A DNA stretch of 64,000 nt from NCBI GenBank assembly GCA_033807775.1, contig JAWVWS010001076.1, positions 1 to 64,000 of the forward strand. Direction: 5' to 3'. Numbering within the stretch: position 1 is the stretch's first letter; each line of letters begins with the position of its first letter. The DNA is from Saussurea involucrata (Eukaryota > Streptophyta > Magnoliopsida > Asterales > Asteraceae). The notes beneath the pieces were generated by a model that was not told where the DNA came from, did no database searches, and was given only the letters and a program-made list of their open reading frames with translations. Position numbers and translations under genes: made by a program. Of the stretch, positions 27,101 to 42,563 are shown piece by piece.

Positions 27101-30100
27101 ATCATTCCCCAAACATTTAGAACCTAAAATCTCAAATACATCAAGCCTTAATCTTCATAAATGAAGAAGGAGAAGAACACTTCAACTAAACAAAACCAAA
27201 ATCGTCCACAATACTCCAAACGAGAAAGAAAGTGAACAAAATATGATTTTGACCAATTAATCCTTTAATGACATATTATGATTTCTACACATCAAAATAT
27301 CCAAAAGCCCCAAATGTGGTTGTTTTACCACATTTATGAAGATAACCATTTCAAAAGAGTTAAACTATTCGATTAACTCAACCATTGATATTTTCAAGTA
27401 AAACACACAAATATTTGGAAAATAACATTTTTAGCATGCACAATTTTTTCACAAATCACCTTGAACTCACCTCGCTAAATTTAAGCTAAATCTAGAATTT
27501 CTCCCAACGTAAGCTCCTTTGATGCAACCCGGATCCTTTAGGCCAAATCTTCCAAAACCTAGATCCACAAGTTTCCAACCATAAGTATTTATCCTCAAAT
27601 ACTTATAAACATTCCCCAAACCTTTAGAACATAAAATCTCAAATACATCAAGCCTTTTTTTTGGATAGGGTTCCTAGGCCTTCGGCCCAGTAAATACATC
27701 AAGCCTTAATCTTCATAAATGAATAAGGAGAAGAACACTTCAACTAAACATAACCAAAATCGTCCACAATACTCCAAACGAGAAAGAAAGTGAACAAAAT
27801 ATGATTTTGACCAATTAATCCTTTAATGACATATTATGATTTCTACACATCAAAATATCCAAAAGCCCCAAATATGGTTGTTTTACAACATTTATGAAGA
27901 TAACCATTTCAAAAGAGTTAAACTATTCCATTAACTCAACCATTGATATTTTCAAGTAAAACACACAAATATTTGGAAAATAACATTTTTGGCATGCACA
28001 AAGTTTTCACAAATCACCTTGAACTCACCTCGCTAGATTTAAGCTAAATCTAGAATTTCTCCCAACGTAAGCTCCTTTGATGCAACCCGGATCCTTTAGG
28101 CCAAATCTTCCAAAACCTAGATCCACAAGTTTCCAACCATAAGTATTTATCCTCAAATACTTAGAATCATTTCCCAAACATTTAGAAGCCAAAATCTCAA
28201 ATACATCAATCCCTAATCTACATAAATGAAGAAGGAGAAGAACACTTCAACTAAACATAACCAAAATTTCGACAATACTCCAAACGAGAAAGAAAGTGAA
28301 CAAAATATGATTTTGAGCAATTAATCCTTTATTGACATATTCTGATTTCTACACATCAAAATATGCAAAAGCCCCAAATATGGTTGTTTTACAACATTTA
28401 TGAAGATAACCATTTCAAAAGAGTTAAACTATTCCATTAACTCAACCATTGATATTTTCACGTAAAACACACAAATATTTGGAAAATAACATTTTTGGCA
28501 TGCACAAAGTTTTCACAAATCACCTTGAACTCACCTCGCTAGATTTAAGCTAAATCTAGAATTTCTCCCAACGTAAGCTCCTTTGATGCAACCCGGATCC
28601 TTTAGGCCAATCTTCCAAAACCTAGATCCACAAGTTTCCAACCATAAGTATTTATCCTCAAATACTTAGAATCATTCCCCAAACATTTAGAACCTAAAAT
28701 CTCAAATACATCAAGCCTTAATCTTCATAAATGAAGAAGGAGAAGAACACTTCAACTAAACATAACCAAAATCGTCCACAATACTCCAAACGAGAAAGAA
28801 AGTGAACAAAATATGATTTTGACCAATTAATCCTTTAATGACATATTATGATTTCTACACATCAAAATATCCAAAAGCCCCAAATGTGGTTGTTTTACCA
28901 CATTTATGAAGATAACCATTTCAAAAGAGTTAAACTATTCGATTAACTCAACCATTGATATTTTCAAGTAAAACACACAAATATTTGGAAAATAACATTT
29001 TTAGCATGCACAATTTTTTCACAAATCACCTTGAACTCACCTCGCTAAATTTAAGCTAAATCTAGAATTTCTCCCAACGTAAGCTCCTTTGATGCAACCC
29101 GGATCCTTTAGGCCAAATCTTCCAAAACCTAGATCCACAAGTTTCCAACCATAAGTATTTATCCTCAAATACTTAGAATCATTCCCCAAACCTTTAGAAC
29201 ATAAAATCTCAAATACATCAAGCCTTTTTTTTTGGATAGGGTTCCTAGGCCTTCGGCCCAGTAAATACATCAAGCCTTAATCTTCATAAATGAAGAAGGA
29301 GAAGAACACTTCAACTAAACATAACCAAAATCGTCCACAATACTCCAAACGAGAAAGAAAGTGAACAAAATATGATTTTGACCAATTAATCCTTTAATGA
29401 CATATTATGATTTCTACACATCAAAATATCCAAAAGCCCCAAATATGGTTGTTTTACAACATTTATGAAGATAACCATTTCAAAAGAGTTAAACTATTCC
29501 ATTAACTCAACCATTGATATTTTCAAGTAAAACACACAAATATTTGGAAAATAACATTTTTGGCATGCACAAAGTTTTCACAAATCACCTTGAACTCACC
29601 TCGCTAGATTTAAGCTAAATCTAGAATTTCTCCCAACGTAAGCTCCTTTGATGCAACCCGGATCCTTTAGGCCAAATCTTCCAAAACCTAGATCCACAAG
29701 TTTCCAACCATAAGTATTTATCCTCAAATACTTAGAATCATTTCCCAAACATTTAGAAGCCAAAATCTCAAATACATCAATCCCTAATCTACATAAATGA
29801 AGAAGGAGAAGAACACTTCAACTAAACATAACCAAAATTTCGACAATACTCCAAACGAGAAAGAAAGTGAACAAAATATGATTTTGAGCAATTAATCCTT
29901 TATTGACATATTCTGATTTCTACACATCAAAATATCCAAAAGCCCCAAATATGGTTGTTTTACAACATTTATGAAGATAACCATTTCAAAAGAGTTAAAC
30001 TATTCCATTAACTCAACCATTGATATTTTCACGTAAAACACACAAATATTTGGAAAATAACATTTTTGGCATGCACAAAGTTTTCACAAATCACCTTGAA

Positions 30101-30457
30101 CTCACCTCGCTAGATTTAAGCTAAATCTAGAATTTCTCCCAACGTAAGCTCCTTTGATGTAACCCGGATCCTTTAGGCCAATCTTCCAAAACCTAGATCC
30201 ACAAGTTTCCAACCATAAGTATTTATCCTCAAATACTTAGAATCATTCCCCAAACATTTAGAACCTAAAATCTCAAATACATCAAGCCTTAATCTTCATA
30301 AATGAAGAAGGAGAAGAACACTTCAACTAAACAAAACCAAAATCGTCCACAATACTCCAAACGAGAAAGAAAGTGAACAAAATATGATTTTGACCAATTA
30401 ATCCTTTAATGACATATTATGATTTCTACACATCAAAATATCCAAAAGCCCCAAATG
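24176..30457. repeat. Nested trimer/hexamer higher-order repeat (1570 and 3141 bp)
   Basis: C-subtype monomers recur at 24176, 25746, 27317, 28887 and 30458, giving trimers of 1570-1571 bp. Private variants show that two trimers form a larger unit of 3141 bp present twice: 'cttataaaca' at 24461 and 27602, 'aataaggag' at 24581 and 27722, and 'tatgcaaaag' at 25221 and 28362. The copies at 24176-27316 and 27317-30457 appear nearly identical, indicating very recent duplication. Confidence 0.85.
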
Positions 30458-33400
30458 TGGTTGTTTTACCACATTTATGAAGATAACCATTTCAAAAGAG
30501 TTAAACTATTCGATTAACTCAACCATTGATATTTTCAAGTAAAACACACAAATATTTGGAAAATAACATTTTTAGCATGCACAATTTTTTCACAAATCAC
30601 CTTGAACTCACCTCGCTAAATTTAAGCTAAATCTAGAATTTCTCCCAACGTAAGCTCCTTTGATGCAACCCGGATCCTTTAGGCCAAATCTTCCAAAACC
30701 TAGATCCACAAGTTTCCAACCATAAGTATTTATCCTCAAATACTTAGAATCATTCCCCAAACCTTTAGAACATAAAATCTCAAATACATCAAGCCTTTTT
30801 TTTGGATAGGGTTCCTAGGCCTTCGGCCCAGTAAATACATCAAGCCTTAATCTTCATAAATGAAGAAGGAGAAGAACACTTTAACTAAACATAACCAAAA
30901 TCGTCCACAATACTCCAAACGAGAAAGAAAGTGAACAAAATATGATTTTGACCAATTAATCCTTTAATGACATATTATGATTTCTACACATCAAAATATC
31001 CAAAAGCCCCAAATATGGTTGTTTTACAACATTTATGAAGATAACCATTTCAAAAGAGTTAAACTATTCCATTAACTCAACCATTGATATTTTCAAGTAA
31101 AACACACAAATATTTGGAAAATAACATTTTTGGCATGCACAAAGTTTTCACAAATCACCTTGAACTCACCTCGCTAGATTTAAGCTAAATCTAGAATTTC
31201 TCCCAACGTAAGCTCCTTTGATGCAACCCGGATCCTTTAGGCCAAATCTTCCAAAACCTAGATCCACAAGTTTCCAACCATAAGTATTTATCCTCAAATA
31301 CTTAGAATCATTTCCCAAACATTTAGAAGCCATAATCTCAAATACATCAATCCCTAATCTACATAAATGAAGAAGGAGAAGAACACTTCAACTAAACATA
31401 ACCAAAATTTCGACAATACTCCAAACGAGAAAGAAAGTGAACAAAATATGATTTTGAGCAATTAATCCTTTATTGACATATTCTGATTTCTACACATCAA
31501 AATATCCAAAAGCCCCAAATATGGTTGTTTTACAACATTTATGAAGATAACCATTTCAAAAGAGTTAAACTATTCCATTAACTCAACCATTGATATTTTC
31601 AAGTAAAACACACAAATATTTGGAAAATAACATTTTTGGCATACACAAAGTTTTCACAAATCACCTTGAACTCACCTCGCTAGATTTAAGCTAAATCTAG
31701 AATTTCTCCCAACGTAAGCTCCTTTGATGCAACCCGGATCCTTTAGGCCAAATCTTCCAAAACCTAGATCCACAAGTTTCCAACCATAAGTATTTATCCT
31801 CAAATACTTAGAATCATTCCCCAAACCTTTAGAACATAAAATCTCAAATACATCAAGCCTTTTTTTTGGATAGGGTTCCTAGGCCTTCGGCCCAGTAAAT
31901 ACATCAAGCCTTAATCTTCATAAATGAAGAAGGAGAAGAACACTTCAACTAAACATAACCAAAATCGTCCACAATACTCCAAACGAGAAAGAAAGTGAAC
32001 AAAATATGATTTTGACCAATTAATCCTTTAATGACATATTATGATTTCTACACATCAAAATATCCAAAAGCCCCAAATATGGTTGTTTTACAACATTTAT
32101 GAAGATAACCATTTCAAAAGAGTTAAACTATTCCATTAACTCAACCATTGATATTTTCAAGTAAAACACACAAATATTTGGAAAATAACATTTTTGGCAT
32201 GCACAAAGTTTTCACAAATCACCTTGAACTCACCTCGCTAGATTTAAGCTAAATCTAGAATTTCTCCCAACGTAAGCTCCTTTGATGCAACCCGGATCCT
32301 TTAGGCCAAATCTTCCAAAACCTAGATCCACAAGTTTCCAACCATAAGTATTTATCCTCAAATACTTAGAATCATTTCCCAAACATTTAGAAGCCAAAAT
32401 CTCAAATACATCAATCCCTAATCTACATAAATGAAGAAGGAGAAGAACACTTCAACTAAACATAACCAAAATTTCGACAATACTCCAAACGAGAAAGAAA
32501 GTGAACAAAATATGATTTTGAGCAATTAATCCTTTATTGACATATTCTGATTTCTACACATCAAAATATCCAAAAGCCCCAAATATGGTTGTTTTACAAC
32601 ATTTATGAAGATAACCATTTCAAAAGAGTTAAACTATTCCATTAACTCAACCATTGATATTTTCACGTAAAACACACAAATATTTGGAAAATAACATTTT
32701 TGGCATGCACAAAGTTTTCACAAATCACCTTGAACTCACCTCGCTAGATTTAAGCTAAATCTAGAATTTCTCACAACGTAAGCTCCTTTGATGCAACCCG
32801 GATCCTTTAGGCCAAATCTTCCAAAACCTAGATCCACAAGTTTCCAACCATAAGTATTTATCCTCAAATACTTAGAATCATTCCCCAAACCTTTAGAACA
32901 TAAAATCTCAAATACATCAAGCCTTTTTTTTGGATAGGGTTCCTAGGCCTTCGGCCCAGTAAATACATCAAGCCTTAATCTTCATAAATGAAGAAGGAGA
33001 AGAACACTTCAACTAAACATAACCAAAATCGTCCACAATACTCCAAACGAGAAAGAAAGTGAACAAAATATGATTTTGACCAATTAATCCTTTAATGACA
33101 TATTATGATTTCTACACATCAAAATATCCAAAAGCCCCAAATATGGTTGTTTTACAACATTTATGAAGATAACCATTTCAAAAGAGTTAAACTATTCCAT
33201 TAACTCAACCATTGATATTTTCAAGTAAAACACACAAATATTTGGAAAATAACATTTTTGGCATGCACAAAGTTTTCACAAATCACCTTGAACTCACCTC
33301 GCTAGATTTAAGCTAAATCTAGAATTTCTCCCAACGTAAGCTCCTTTGATGCAACCCGGATCCTTTAGGCCAAATCTTCCAAAACCTAGATCCACAAGTT

Positions 33401-36400
33401 TCCAACCATAAGTATTTATCCTCAAATACTTAGAATCATTTCCCAAACATTTAGAAGCCAAAATCTCAAATACATCAATCCCTAATCTACATAAATGAAG
33501 AAGGAGAAGAACACTTCAACTAAACATAACCAAAATTTCGACAATACTCCAAACGAGAAAGAAAGTGAACAAAATATGATTTTGAGCAATTAATCCTTTA
33601 TTGACATATTCTGATTTCTACACATCAAAATATCCAAAAGCCCCAAATATGGTTGTTTTACAACATTTATGAAGATAACCATTTCAAAAGAGTTAAACTA
33701 TTCCATTAACTCAACCATTGATATTTTCACGTAAAACACACAAATATTTGGAAAATAACATTTTTGGCATGCACAAAGTTTTCACAAATCACCTTGAACT
33801 CACCTCGCTAGATTTAAGCTAAATCTAGAATTTCTCACAACGTAAGCTCCTTTGATGTAACCCGGATCCTTTAGGCCAATCTTCCAAAACCTAGATCCAC
33901 AAGTTTCCAACCATAAGTATTTATCCTCAAATACTTAGAATCATTCCCCAAACATTTAGAACCTAAAATCTCAAATACATCAAGCCTTAATCTTCATAAA
34001 TGAAGAAGGAGAAGAACACTTCAACTAAACAAAACCAAAATCGTCCACAATACTCCAAACGAGAAAGAAAGTGAACAAAATATGATTTTGACCAATTAAT
34101 CCTTTAATGACATATTATGATTTCTACACATCAAAATATCCAAAAGCCCCAAATGTGGTTGTTTTACCACATTTATGAAGATAACCATTTCAAAAGAGTT
34201 AAACTATTCGATTAACTCAACCATTGATATTTTCAAGTAAAACACACAAATATTTGGAAAATAACATTTTTAGCATGCACAATTTTTTCACAAATCACCT
34301 TGAACTCACCTCGCTAAATTTAAGCTAAATCTAGAATTTCTCCCAACGTAAGCTCCTTTGATGCAACCCGGATCCTTTAGGCCAAATCTTCCAAAACCTA
34401 GATCCACAAGTTTCCAACCATAAGTATTTATCCTCAAATACTTAGAATCATTCCCCAAACCTTTAGAACATAAAATCTCAAATACATCAAGCCTTTTTTT
34501 TTGGATAGGGTTCCTAGGCCTTCGGCCCAGTAAATACATCAAGCCTTAATCTTCATAAATGAAGAAGGAGAAGAACACTTCAACTAAACATAACCAAAAT
34601 CGTCCACAATACTCCAAACGAGAAAGAAAGTGAACAAAATATGATTTTGACCAATTAATCCTTTAATGACATATTATGATTTCTACACATCAAAATATCC
34701 AAAAGCCCCAAATATGGTTGTTTTACAACATTTATGAAGATAACCATTTCAAAAGAGTTAAACTATTCCATTAACTCAACCATTGATATTTTCAAGTAAA
34801 ACACACAAATATTTGGAAAATAACATTTTTGGCATGCACAAAGTTTTCACAAATCACCTTGAACTCACCTCGCTAGATTTAAGCTAAATCTAGAATTTCT
34901 CCCAACGTAAGCTCCTTTGATGCAACCCGGATCCTTTAGGCCAAATCTTCCAAAACCTAGATCCACAAGTTTCCAACCATAAGTATTTATCCTCAAATAC
35001 TTAGAATCATTTCCCAAACATTTAGAAGCCATAATCTCAAATACATCAATCCCTAATCTACATAAATGAAGAAGGAGAAGAACACTTCAACTAAACATAA
35101 CCAAAATTTCGACAATACTCCAAACGAGAAAGAAAGTGAACAAAATATGATTTTGAGCAATTAATCCTTTATTGACATATTCTGATTTCTACACATCAAA
35201 ATATCCAAAAGCCCCAAATATGGTTGTTTTACAACATTTATGAAGATAACCATTTCAAAAGAGTTAAACTATTCCATTAACTCAACCATTGATATTTTCA
35301 AGTAAAACACACAAATATTTGGAAAATAACATTTTTGGCATACACAAAGTTTTCACAAATCACCTTGAACTCACCTCGCTAGATTTAAGCTAAATCTAGA
35401 ATTTCTCCCAACGTAAGCTCCTTTGATGCAACCCGGATCCTTTAGGCCAAATCTTCCAAAACCTAGATCCACAAGTTTCCAACCATAAGTATTTATCCTC
35501 AAATACTTAGAATCATTTCCCAAACATTTAGAAGCCAAAATCTCAAATACATCAATCCCTAATCTACATAAATGAAGAAGGAGAAGAACACTTCAACTAA
35601 ACATAACCAAAATTTCGACAATACTCCAAACGAGAAAGAAAGTGAACAAAATATGATTTTGAGCAATTAATCCTTTATTGACATATTCTGATTTCTACAC
35701 ATCAAAATATCCAAAAGCCCCAAATATGGTTGTTTTACAACATTTATGAAGATAACCATTTCAAAAGAGTTAAACTATTCCATTAACTCAACCATTGATA
35801 TTTTCAAGTAAAACACACAAATATTTGGAAAATAACATTTTTGGCATACACAAAGTTTTCACAAATCACCTTGAACTCACCTCGCTAGATTTAAGCTAAA
35901 TCTAGAATTTCTCCCAACGTAAGCTCCTTTGATGCAACCCGGATCCTTTAGGCCAAATCTTCCAAAACCTAGATCCACAAGTTTCCAACCATAAGTATTT
36001 ATCCTCAAATACTTAGAATCATTCCCCAAACCTTTAGAACATAAAATCTCAAATACATCAAGCCTTTTTTTTTGGATAGGGTTCCTAGTCCTTCGGCCCA
36101 GTAAATACATCAAGCCTTAATCTTCATAAATGAAGAAGGAGAAGAACACTTCAACTAAACATAACCAAAATCGTCCACAATACTCCAAACGAGAAAGAAA
36201 GTGAACAAAATATGATTTTGACCAATTAATCCTTTAATGACATATTATGATTTCTACATATCAAAATATCCAAAAGCCCCAAATATGGTTGTTTTACAAC
36301 ATTTATGAAGATAACCATTTCAAAAGAGTTAAACTATTCCATTAACTCAACCATTGATATTTTCAAGTAAAACACACAAATATTTGGAAAATAACATTTT

Positions 36401-39400
36401 TGGCATGCACAAAGTTTTCACAAATCACCTTGAACTCACCTCGCTAGATTTAAGCTAAATCTAGAATTTCTCCCAACGTAAGCTCCTTTGATGCAACCCG
36501 GATCCTTTAGGCCAAATCTTCCAAAACCTAGATCCACAAGTTTCCAACCATAAGTATTTATCCTCAAATACTTAGAATCATTTTCCAAACATTTAGAAGC
36601 CAAAATCTCAAATACATCAATCCCTAATCTACATAAATGAAGAAGGAGAAGAACACTTCAACTAAACATAACCAAAATTTCGACAATACTCCAAACGAGA
36701 AAGAAAGTGAACAAAATATGATTTTGAGCAATTAATCCTTTATTGACATATTCTGATTTCTACATATCAAAATATCCAAAAGCCCCAAATATGGTTGTTT
36801 TACAACATTTATGAAGATAACCATTTCAAAAGAGTTAAACTATTCCATTAACTCAACCATTGATATTTTCAAGTAAAACACACAAATATTTGGAAAATAA
36901 CATTTTTGGCATACACAAAGTTTTCACAAATCACCTTGAACTCACCTCGCTAGATTTAAGCTAAATCTAGAATTTCTCCCAACGTAAGCTCCTTTGATGC
37001 AACCCGGATCCTTTAGGCCAAATCTTCCAAAACCTAGATCCACAAGTTTCCAACCATAAGTATTTATCCTCAAATACTTAGAATCATTCCCCAAACCTTT
37101 AGAACATAAAATCTCAAATACATCAAGCCTTTTTTTTTGGATAGGGTTCCTAGGCCTTCGGCCCAGTAAATACATCAAGCCTTAATCTTCATAAATGAAG
37201 AAGGAGAAGAACACTTCAACTAAACATAACCAAAATCGTCCACAATACTCCAAACGAGAAAGAAAGTGAACAAAATATGATTTTGACCAATTAATCCTTT
37301 AATGACATATTATGATTTCTACACATCAAAATATCCAAAAGCCCCAAATATGGTTGTTTTACAACATTTATGAAGATAACCATTTTAAAAAGAGTTAAAC
37401 TATTCCATTAACTCAACCATTGATATTTTCAAGTAAAACACACAAATATTTGGAAAATAACATTTTTGGCATGCACAAAGTTTTCACAAATCACCTTGAA
37501 CTCACCTCGCTAGATTTAAGCTAAATCTAGAATTTCTCCCAACGTAAGCTCCTTTGATGCAACCCGGATCCTTTAGGCCAAATCTTTCAAAACCTAGATC
37601 CACAAGTTTCCAACCATAAGTATTTATCCTCAAATACTTAGAATCATTTCCCAAACATTTAGAAGCCAAAATCTCAAATACATCAATCCCTAATCTACAT
37701 AAATGAAGAAGGAGAAGAACACTTCAACTAAACATAACCAAAATTTCGACAATACTCCAAACGAGAAAGAAAGTGAACAAAATATGATTTTGAGCAATTA
37801 ATCCTTTATTGACATATTCTGATTTCTACACATCAAAATATCCAAAAGCCCCAAATATGGTTGTTTTACAACATTTATGAAGATAACCATTTCAAAAGAG
37901 TTAAACTATTCCATTAACTCAACCATTGATATTTTCACGTAAAACACACAAATATTTGGAAAATAACATTTTTGCAATGCACAAAGTTTTCACAAATCAC
38001 CTTGAACTCACCTCGCTAGATTTAAGCTAAATCTAGAATTTCTCCCAACGTAAGCTCCTTTGATGCAACCCGGATCCTTTAGGCCAATCTTCCAAAACCT
38101 AGATCCACAAGTTTCCAACCATAAGTATTTATCCTCAAATACTTAGAATCATTCCCCAAACATTTAGAACCTAAAATCTCACATACATGAAGCCTTAATC
38201 TTCATAAATGAAGAAGGAGAAGAACACTTCAACTAAACAAAACCAAAATCGTCCACAATACTCCAAACGAGAAAGAAAGTGAACAAAATATGATTTTGAC
38301 CAATTAATCCTTTAATGACATATTATGATTTCTACACATCAAAATATCCAAAAGCCCCAAATGTGGTTGTTTTACCACATTTATGAAGATAACCATTTCA
38401 AAAGAGTTAAACTATTCGATTAACTCAACCATTGATATTTTCAAGTAAAACACACAAATATTTGGAAAATAACATTTTTAGCATGCACAATTTTTTCACA
38501 AATCACCTTGAACTCACCTCGCTAAATTTAAGCTAAATCTAGAATTTCTCCCAACGTAAGCTCCTTTGATGCAACCCGGATCCTTTAGGCCAAATCTTCC
38601 AAAACCTAGATCCACAAGTTTCCAACCATAAGTATTTATCCTCAAATACTTAGAATCATTCCCCAAACCTTTAGAACATAAAATCTCAAATACATCAAGC
38701 CTTTTTTTTTGGATAGGGTTCCTAGTCCTTCGGCCCAGTAAATACATCAAGCCTTAATCTTCATAAATGAAGAAGGAGAAGAACACTTCAACTAAACATA
38801 ACCAAAATCGTCCACAATACTCCAAACGAGAAAGAAAGTGAACAAAATATGATTTTGACCAATTAATCCTTTAATGACATATTATGATTTCTACATATCA
38901 AAATATCCAAAAGCCCCAAATATGGTTGTTTTACAACATTTATGAAGATAACCATTTCAAAAGAGTTAAACTATTCCATTAACTCAACCATTGATATTTT
39001 CAAGTAAAACACACAAATATTTGGAAAATAACATTTTTGGCATGCACAAAGTTTTCACAAATCACCTTGAACTCACCTCGCTAGATTTAAGCTAAATCTA
39101 GAATTTCTCCCAACGTAAGCTCCTTTGATGCAACCCGGATCCTTTAGGCCAAATCTTCCAAAACCTAGATCCACAAGTTTCCAACCATAAGTATTTATCC
39201 TCAAATACTTAGAATCATTTCCCAAACATTTAGAAGCCAAAATCTCAAATACATCAATCCCTAATCTACATAAATGAAGAAGGAGAAGAACACTTCAACT
39301 AAACATAACCAAAATTTCGACAATACTCCAAACGAGAAAGAAAGTGAACAAAATATGATTTTGAGCAATTAATCCTTTATTGACATATTCTGATTTCTAC

Positions 39401-40493
39401 ACATCAAAATATCCAAAAGCCCCAAATATGGTTGTTTTACAACATTTATGAAGATAACCATTTCAAAAGAGTTAAACTATTCCATTAACTCAACAATTGA
39501 TATTTTCAAGTAAAACACACAAATATTTGGAAAATAACATTTTTGGCATACACAAAGTTTTCACAAATCACCTTGAACTCACCTCGCTAGATTTAAGCTA
39601 AATCTAGAATTTCTCCCAACGTAAGCTCCTTTGATGCAACCCGGATCCTTTAGGCCAAATCTTCCAAAACCTAGATCCACAAGTTTCCAACCATAAGTAT
39701 TTATCCTCAAATACTTAGAATCATTCCCCAAACCTTTAGAACATAAAATCTCAAATACATCAAGCCTTTTTTTTTGGATAGGGTTCCTAGGCCTTCGGCC
39801 CAGTAAATACATCAAGCCTTAATCTTCATAAATGAAGAAGGAGAAGAACACTTCAACTAAACATAACCAAAATCGTCCACAATACTCCAAACGAGAAAGA
39901 AAGTGAACAAAATATGATTTTGACCAATTAATCCTTTAATGACATATTATGATTTCTACACATCAAAATATCCAAAAGCCCCAAATTAGGTTGTTTTACA
40001 ACATTTATGAAGATAACCATTTCAAAAGAGTTAAACTATTCCATTAACTCAACCATTGATATTTTCAAGTAAAACACACAAATATTTGGAAAATAACATT
40101 TTTGGCATGCACAAAGTTTTCACAAATCACCTTGAACTCACCTCGCTAGATTTAAGCTAAATCTAGAATTTCTCCCAACGTAAGCTCCTTTGATGCAACC
40201 CGGATCCTTTAGGCCAAATCTTCCAAAACCTAGATCCACAAGTTTCCAACCATAAGTATTTATCCTCAAATACTTAGAATCATTTCCCAAACATTTAGAA
40301 GCCAAAATCTCAAATACATCAATCCCTAATCTACATAAATGAAGAAGGAGAAGAACACTTCAACTAAACATAACCAAAATTTCGACAATACTCCAAACGA
40401 GAAAGAAAGTGAACAAAATATGATTTTGAGCAATTAATCCTTTATTGACATATTCTGATTTCTACACATCAAAATATCCAAAAGCCCCAAATA
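30458..40493. repeat. Satellite stretch with mixed dimer/trimer order
   Basis: About 20 monomers with irregular alternation of short and long units: dimers at 31522, 32586 and 33650, trimers around 34156-35727, and dimers again at 36792-38364. The private variant 'cctagtccttcgg' in the retroposon body occurs at 36088 and 38726, 2638 bp apart, marking another local duplication. C-subtype heads remain at 30458, 34156 and 38364. No gene or other element is visible. Confidence 0.7.
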
Positions 40494-42563
40494 TGGTTGT
40501 TTTACAACATTTATGAAGATAACCATTTCAAAAGAGTTAAACTATTCCATTAACTCAACCATTGATATTTTCACGTAAAACACACAAATATTTGGAAAAT
40601 AACATTTTTGGCATGCACAAAGTTTTCACAAATCACCTTGAACTCACCTCGCTAGATTTAAGCTAAATCTAGAATTTCTCCCAACGTAAGCTCCTTTGAT
40701 GCAACCCGGATCCTTTAGGCCAATCTTCCAAAACCTAGATCCACAAGTTTCCAACCAAAAGTATTTATCCTCAAATACTTAGAATCATTCCCCAAACATT
40801 TAGAACCTAAAATCTCAAATACATCAAGCCTTAATCTTCATAAATGAAGAAGGAGAAGAACACTTCACCTAAACATAACCAAATTCGTCCACAATACTCC
40901 AAACGAGAAAGAAAGTGAACAAAATATGATTTTGAGCAATTAATTCTTTAATGACATATTATGATTTCTACACATCAAAACAAAAGCCCCAAATATGGTT
41001 GTTTTACAACATTTATGAAGATAACCATTTCAAAAGAGTTAAACTATTCCATTAACTCAACCATTGATATTTTCAAGTAAAACACAAATATTTGGAAAAT
41101 AACATTTTCTGCATGCACAAAGTTTTCACAAATCACCTTGAACTCACCTCGCTAGATTTAAGCTAAATCTAGAATTTCTCCCAACGTAAGCTCCTTTGAT
41201 GCAACCCGGATCCTTTAGGCCAATCTTCCAAAACCTAGATCCACAAGTTTCCAACCATAAGTATTTATCCTCAAATACTTAGAATCATTCCCCAAACATT
41301 TAGAACCTAAAATCTCAAATACATCAAGCCTTAATCTTCATAAATGAAGAAGGAGAAGAACACTTCAACTAAACAAAACCAAAATCGTCCACAATACTCC
41401 AAACGAGAAAGAAAGTGAACAAAATATGATTTTGACCAATTAATCCTTTAATGACATATTATGATTTCTACACATCAAAATATCCAAAAGCCCCAAATAT
41501 GGTTGTTTTACCGCATTTATGAAGATAACCATTTCAAAAGAGTTAAACTATTCGATTAACTCAACCATTGATATTTTCAAGTAAAACACACAAATATTTG
41601 GAAAATAACATTTTTAGCATGCACAATTTTTTCACAAATCACCTTGAACCCACCTCGCTAGATTTAAGCTAAATCTAGAATTTCTCCCAACGTAAGCTTC
41701 TTTGATGCAACCCGGATCCTTTAGGCCAAATCTTCCAAAACCTAGATCCACAAGTTTCCAACCATAAGTATTTATCCTCAAATACTTAGAATCATTTCCC
41801 AAACATTTAGAACCCAAAATCTCAAATACATCAAGCCCTAATCTTCATAAATGAAGAAGGAGAAGAACACTTCAACTAAACATAACCAAAATTTCCACAA
41901 TACTCCAAACGAGAAAGAAAGTGAACAAAATATGATTTTGAGCAATTAATCCTTTAATGACATATTATGATTTCTACACATCAAAATATCCAAAAGCCCC
42001 AAATATGGTTGTTTTACAACATTTATGAAGATAACCATTTCAAAAGAGTTAAACTATTCCATTAACTCAACCATTGATATTTTCAAGTAAAACACACAAA
42101 TATTTGGAAAATAACATTTTTGGCATACACAAAGTTTTCACAAATCACCTTGAACTCACCTCGCTAGATTTAAGCTAAATCTAGAATTTCTCCCAACGTA
42201 AGCTCCTTTGATGCAACCCGGATCCTTTAGGCAAAATCTTCCAAAACCTAGATCCACAAGTTTCCAACCATAAGTATTTATCCTCAAATACTTAGAATCA
42301 TTCCCCAAACCTTTAGAACATAAAATCTCAAATACATCAAGCCTTTTTTTTTGATAGGGTTCCTAGGCCTTCGGCCCAGTAAATACATCAAGCCTTAATC
42401 TTCATAAATGAAGAAGGAGAAGAACACTTCAACTAAACATAACCAAAATCGTCCACAATACTCCAAACGAGAAAGAAAGTGAACAAAATATGATTTTGAC
42501 CAATTAATCCTTTAATGACATATTATGATTTCTACACATCAAAATATCCAAAAGCCCCAAATA
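40494..42563. repeat. Seam between the two satellite variant families
   Basis: Monomers here have atypical lengths: 40494 is 502 bp, lacking TATC near 40980, and 40996 is 504 bp, lacking one AC near 41085. They mix left-family and right-family variants. The unit at 41500 has a C-like head (TAGCATGCACAATTTTTTC) with an intermediate loop arm (CCGCAT) and a short tail with 'aacccaaaatc', which is typical to the right. After this point 'gtaagcttctttg', 'cacgtcgc' and 'tttccacaat' become common. Irregular units are typical at edges between separately homogenised HOR domains. Confidence 0.65.

Noticed and set aside
41632..41817. 61-codon minus-strand open frame
   Set aside because: A satellite monomer at the family seam; same origin as the 78-codon frames.
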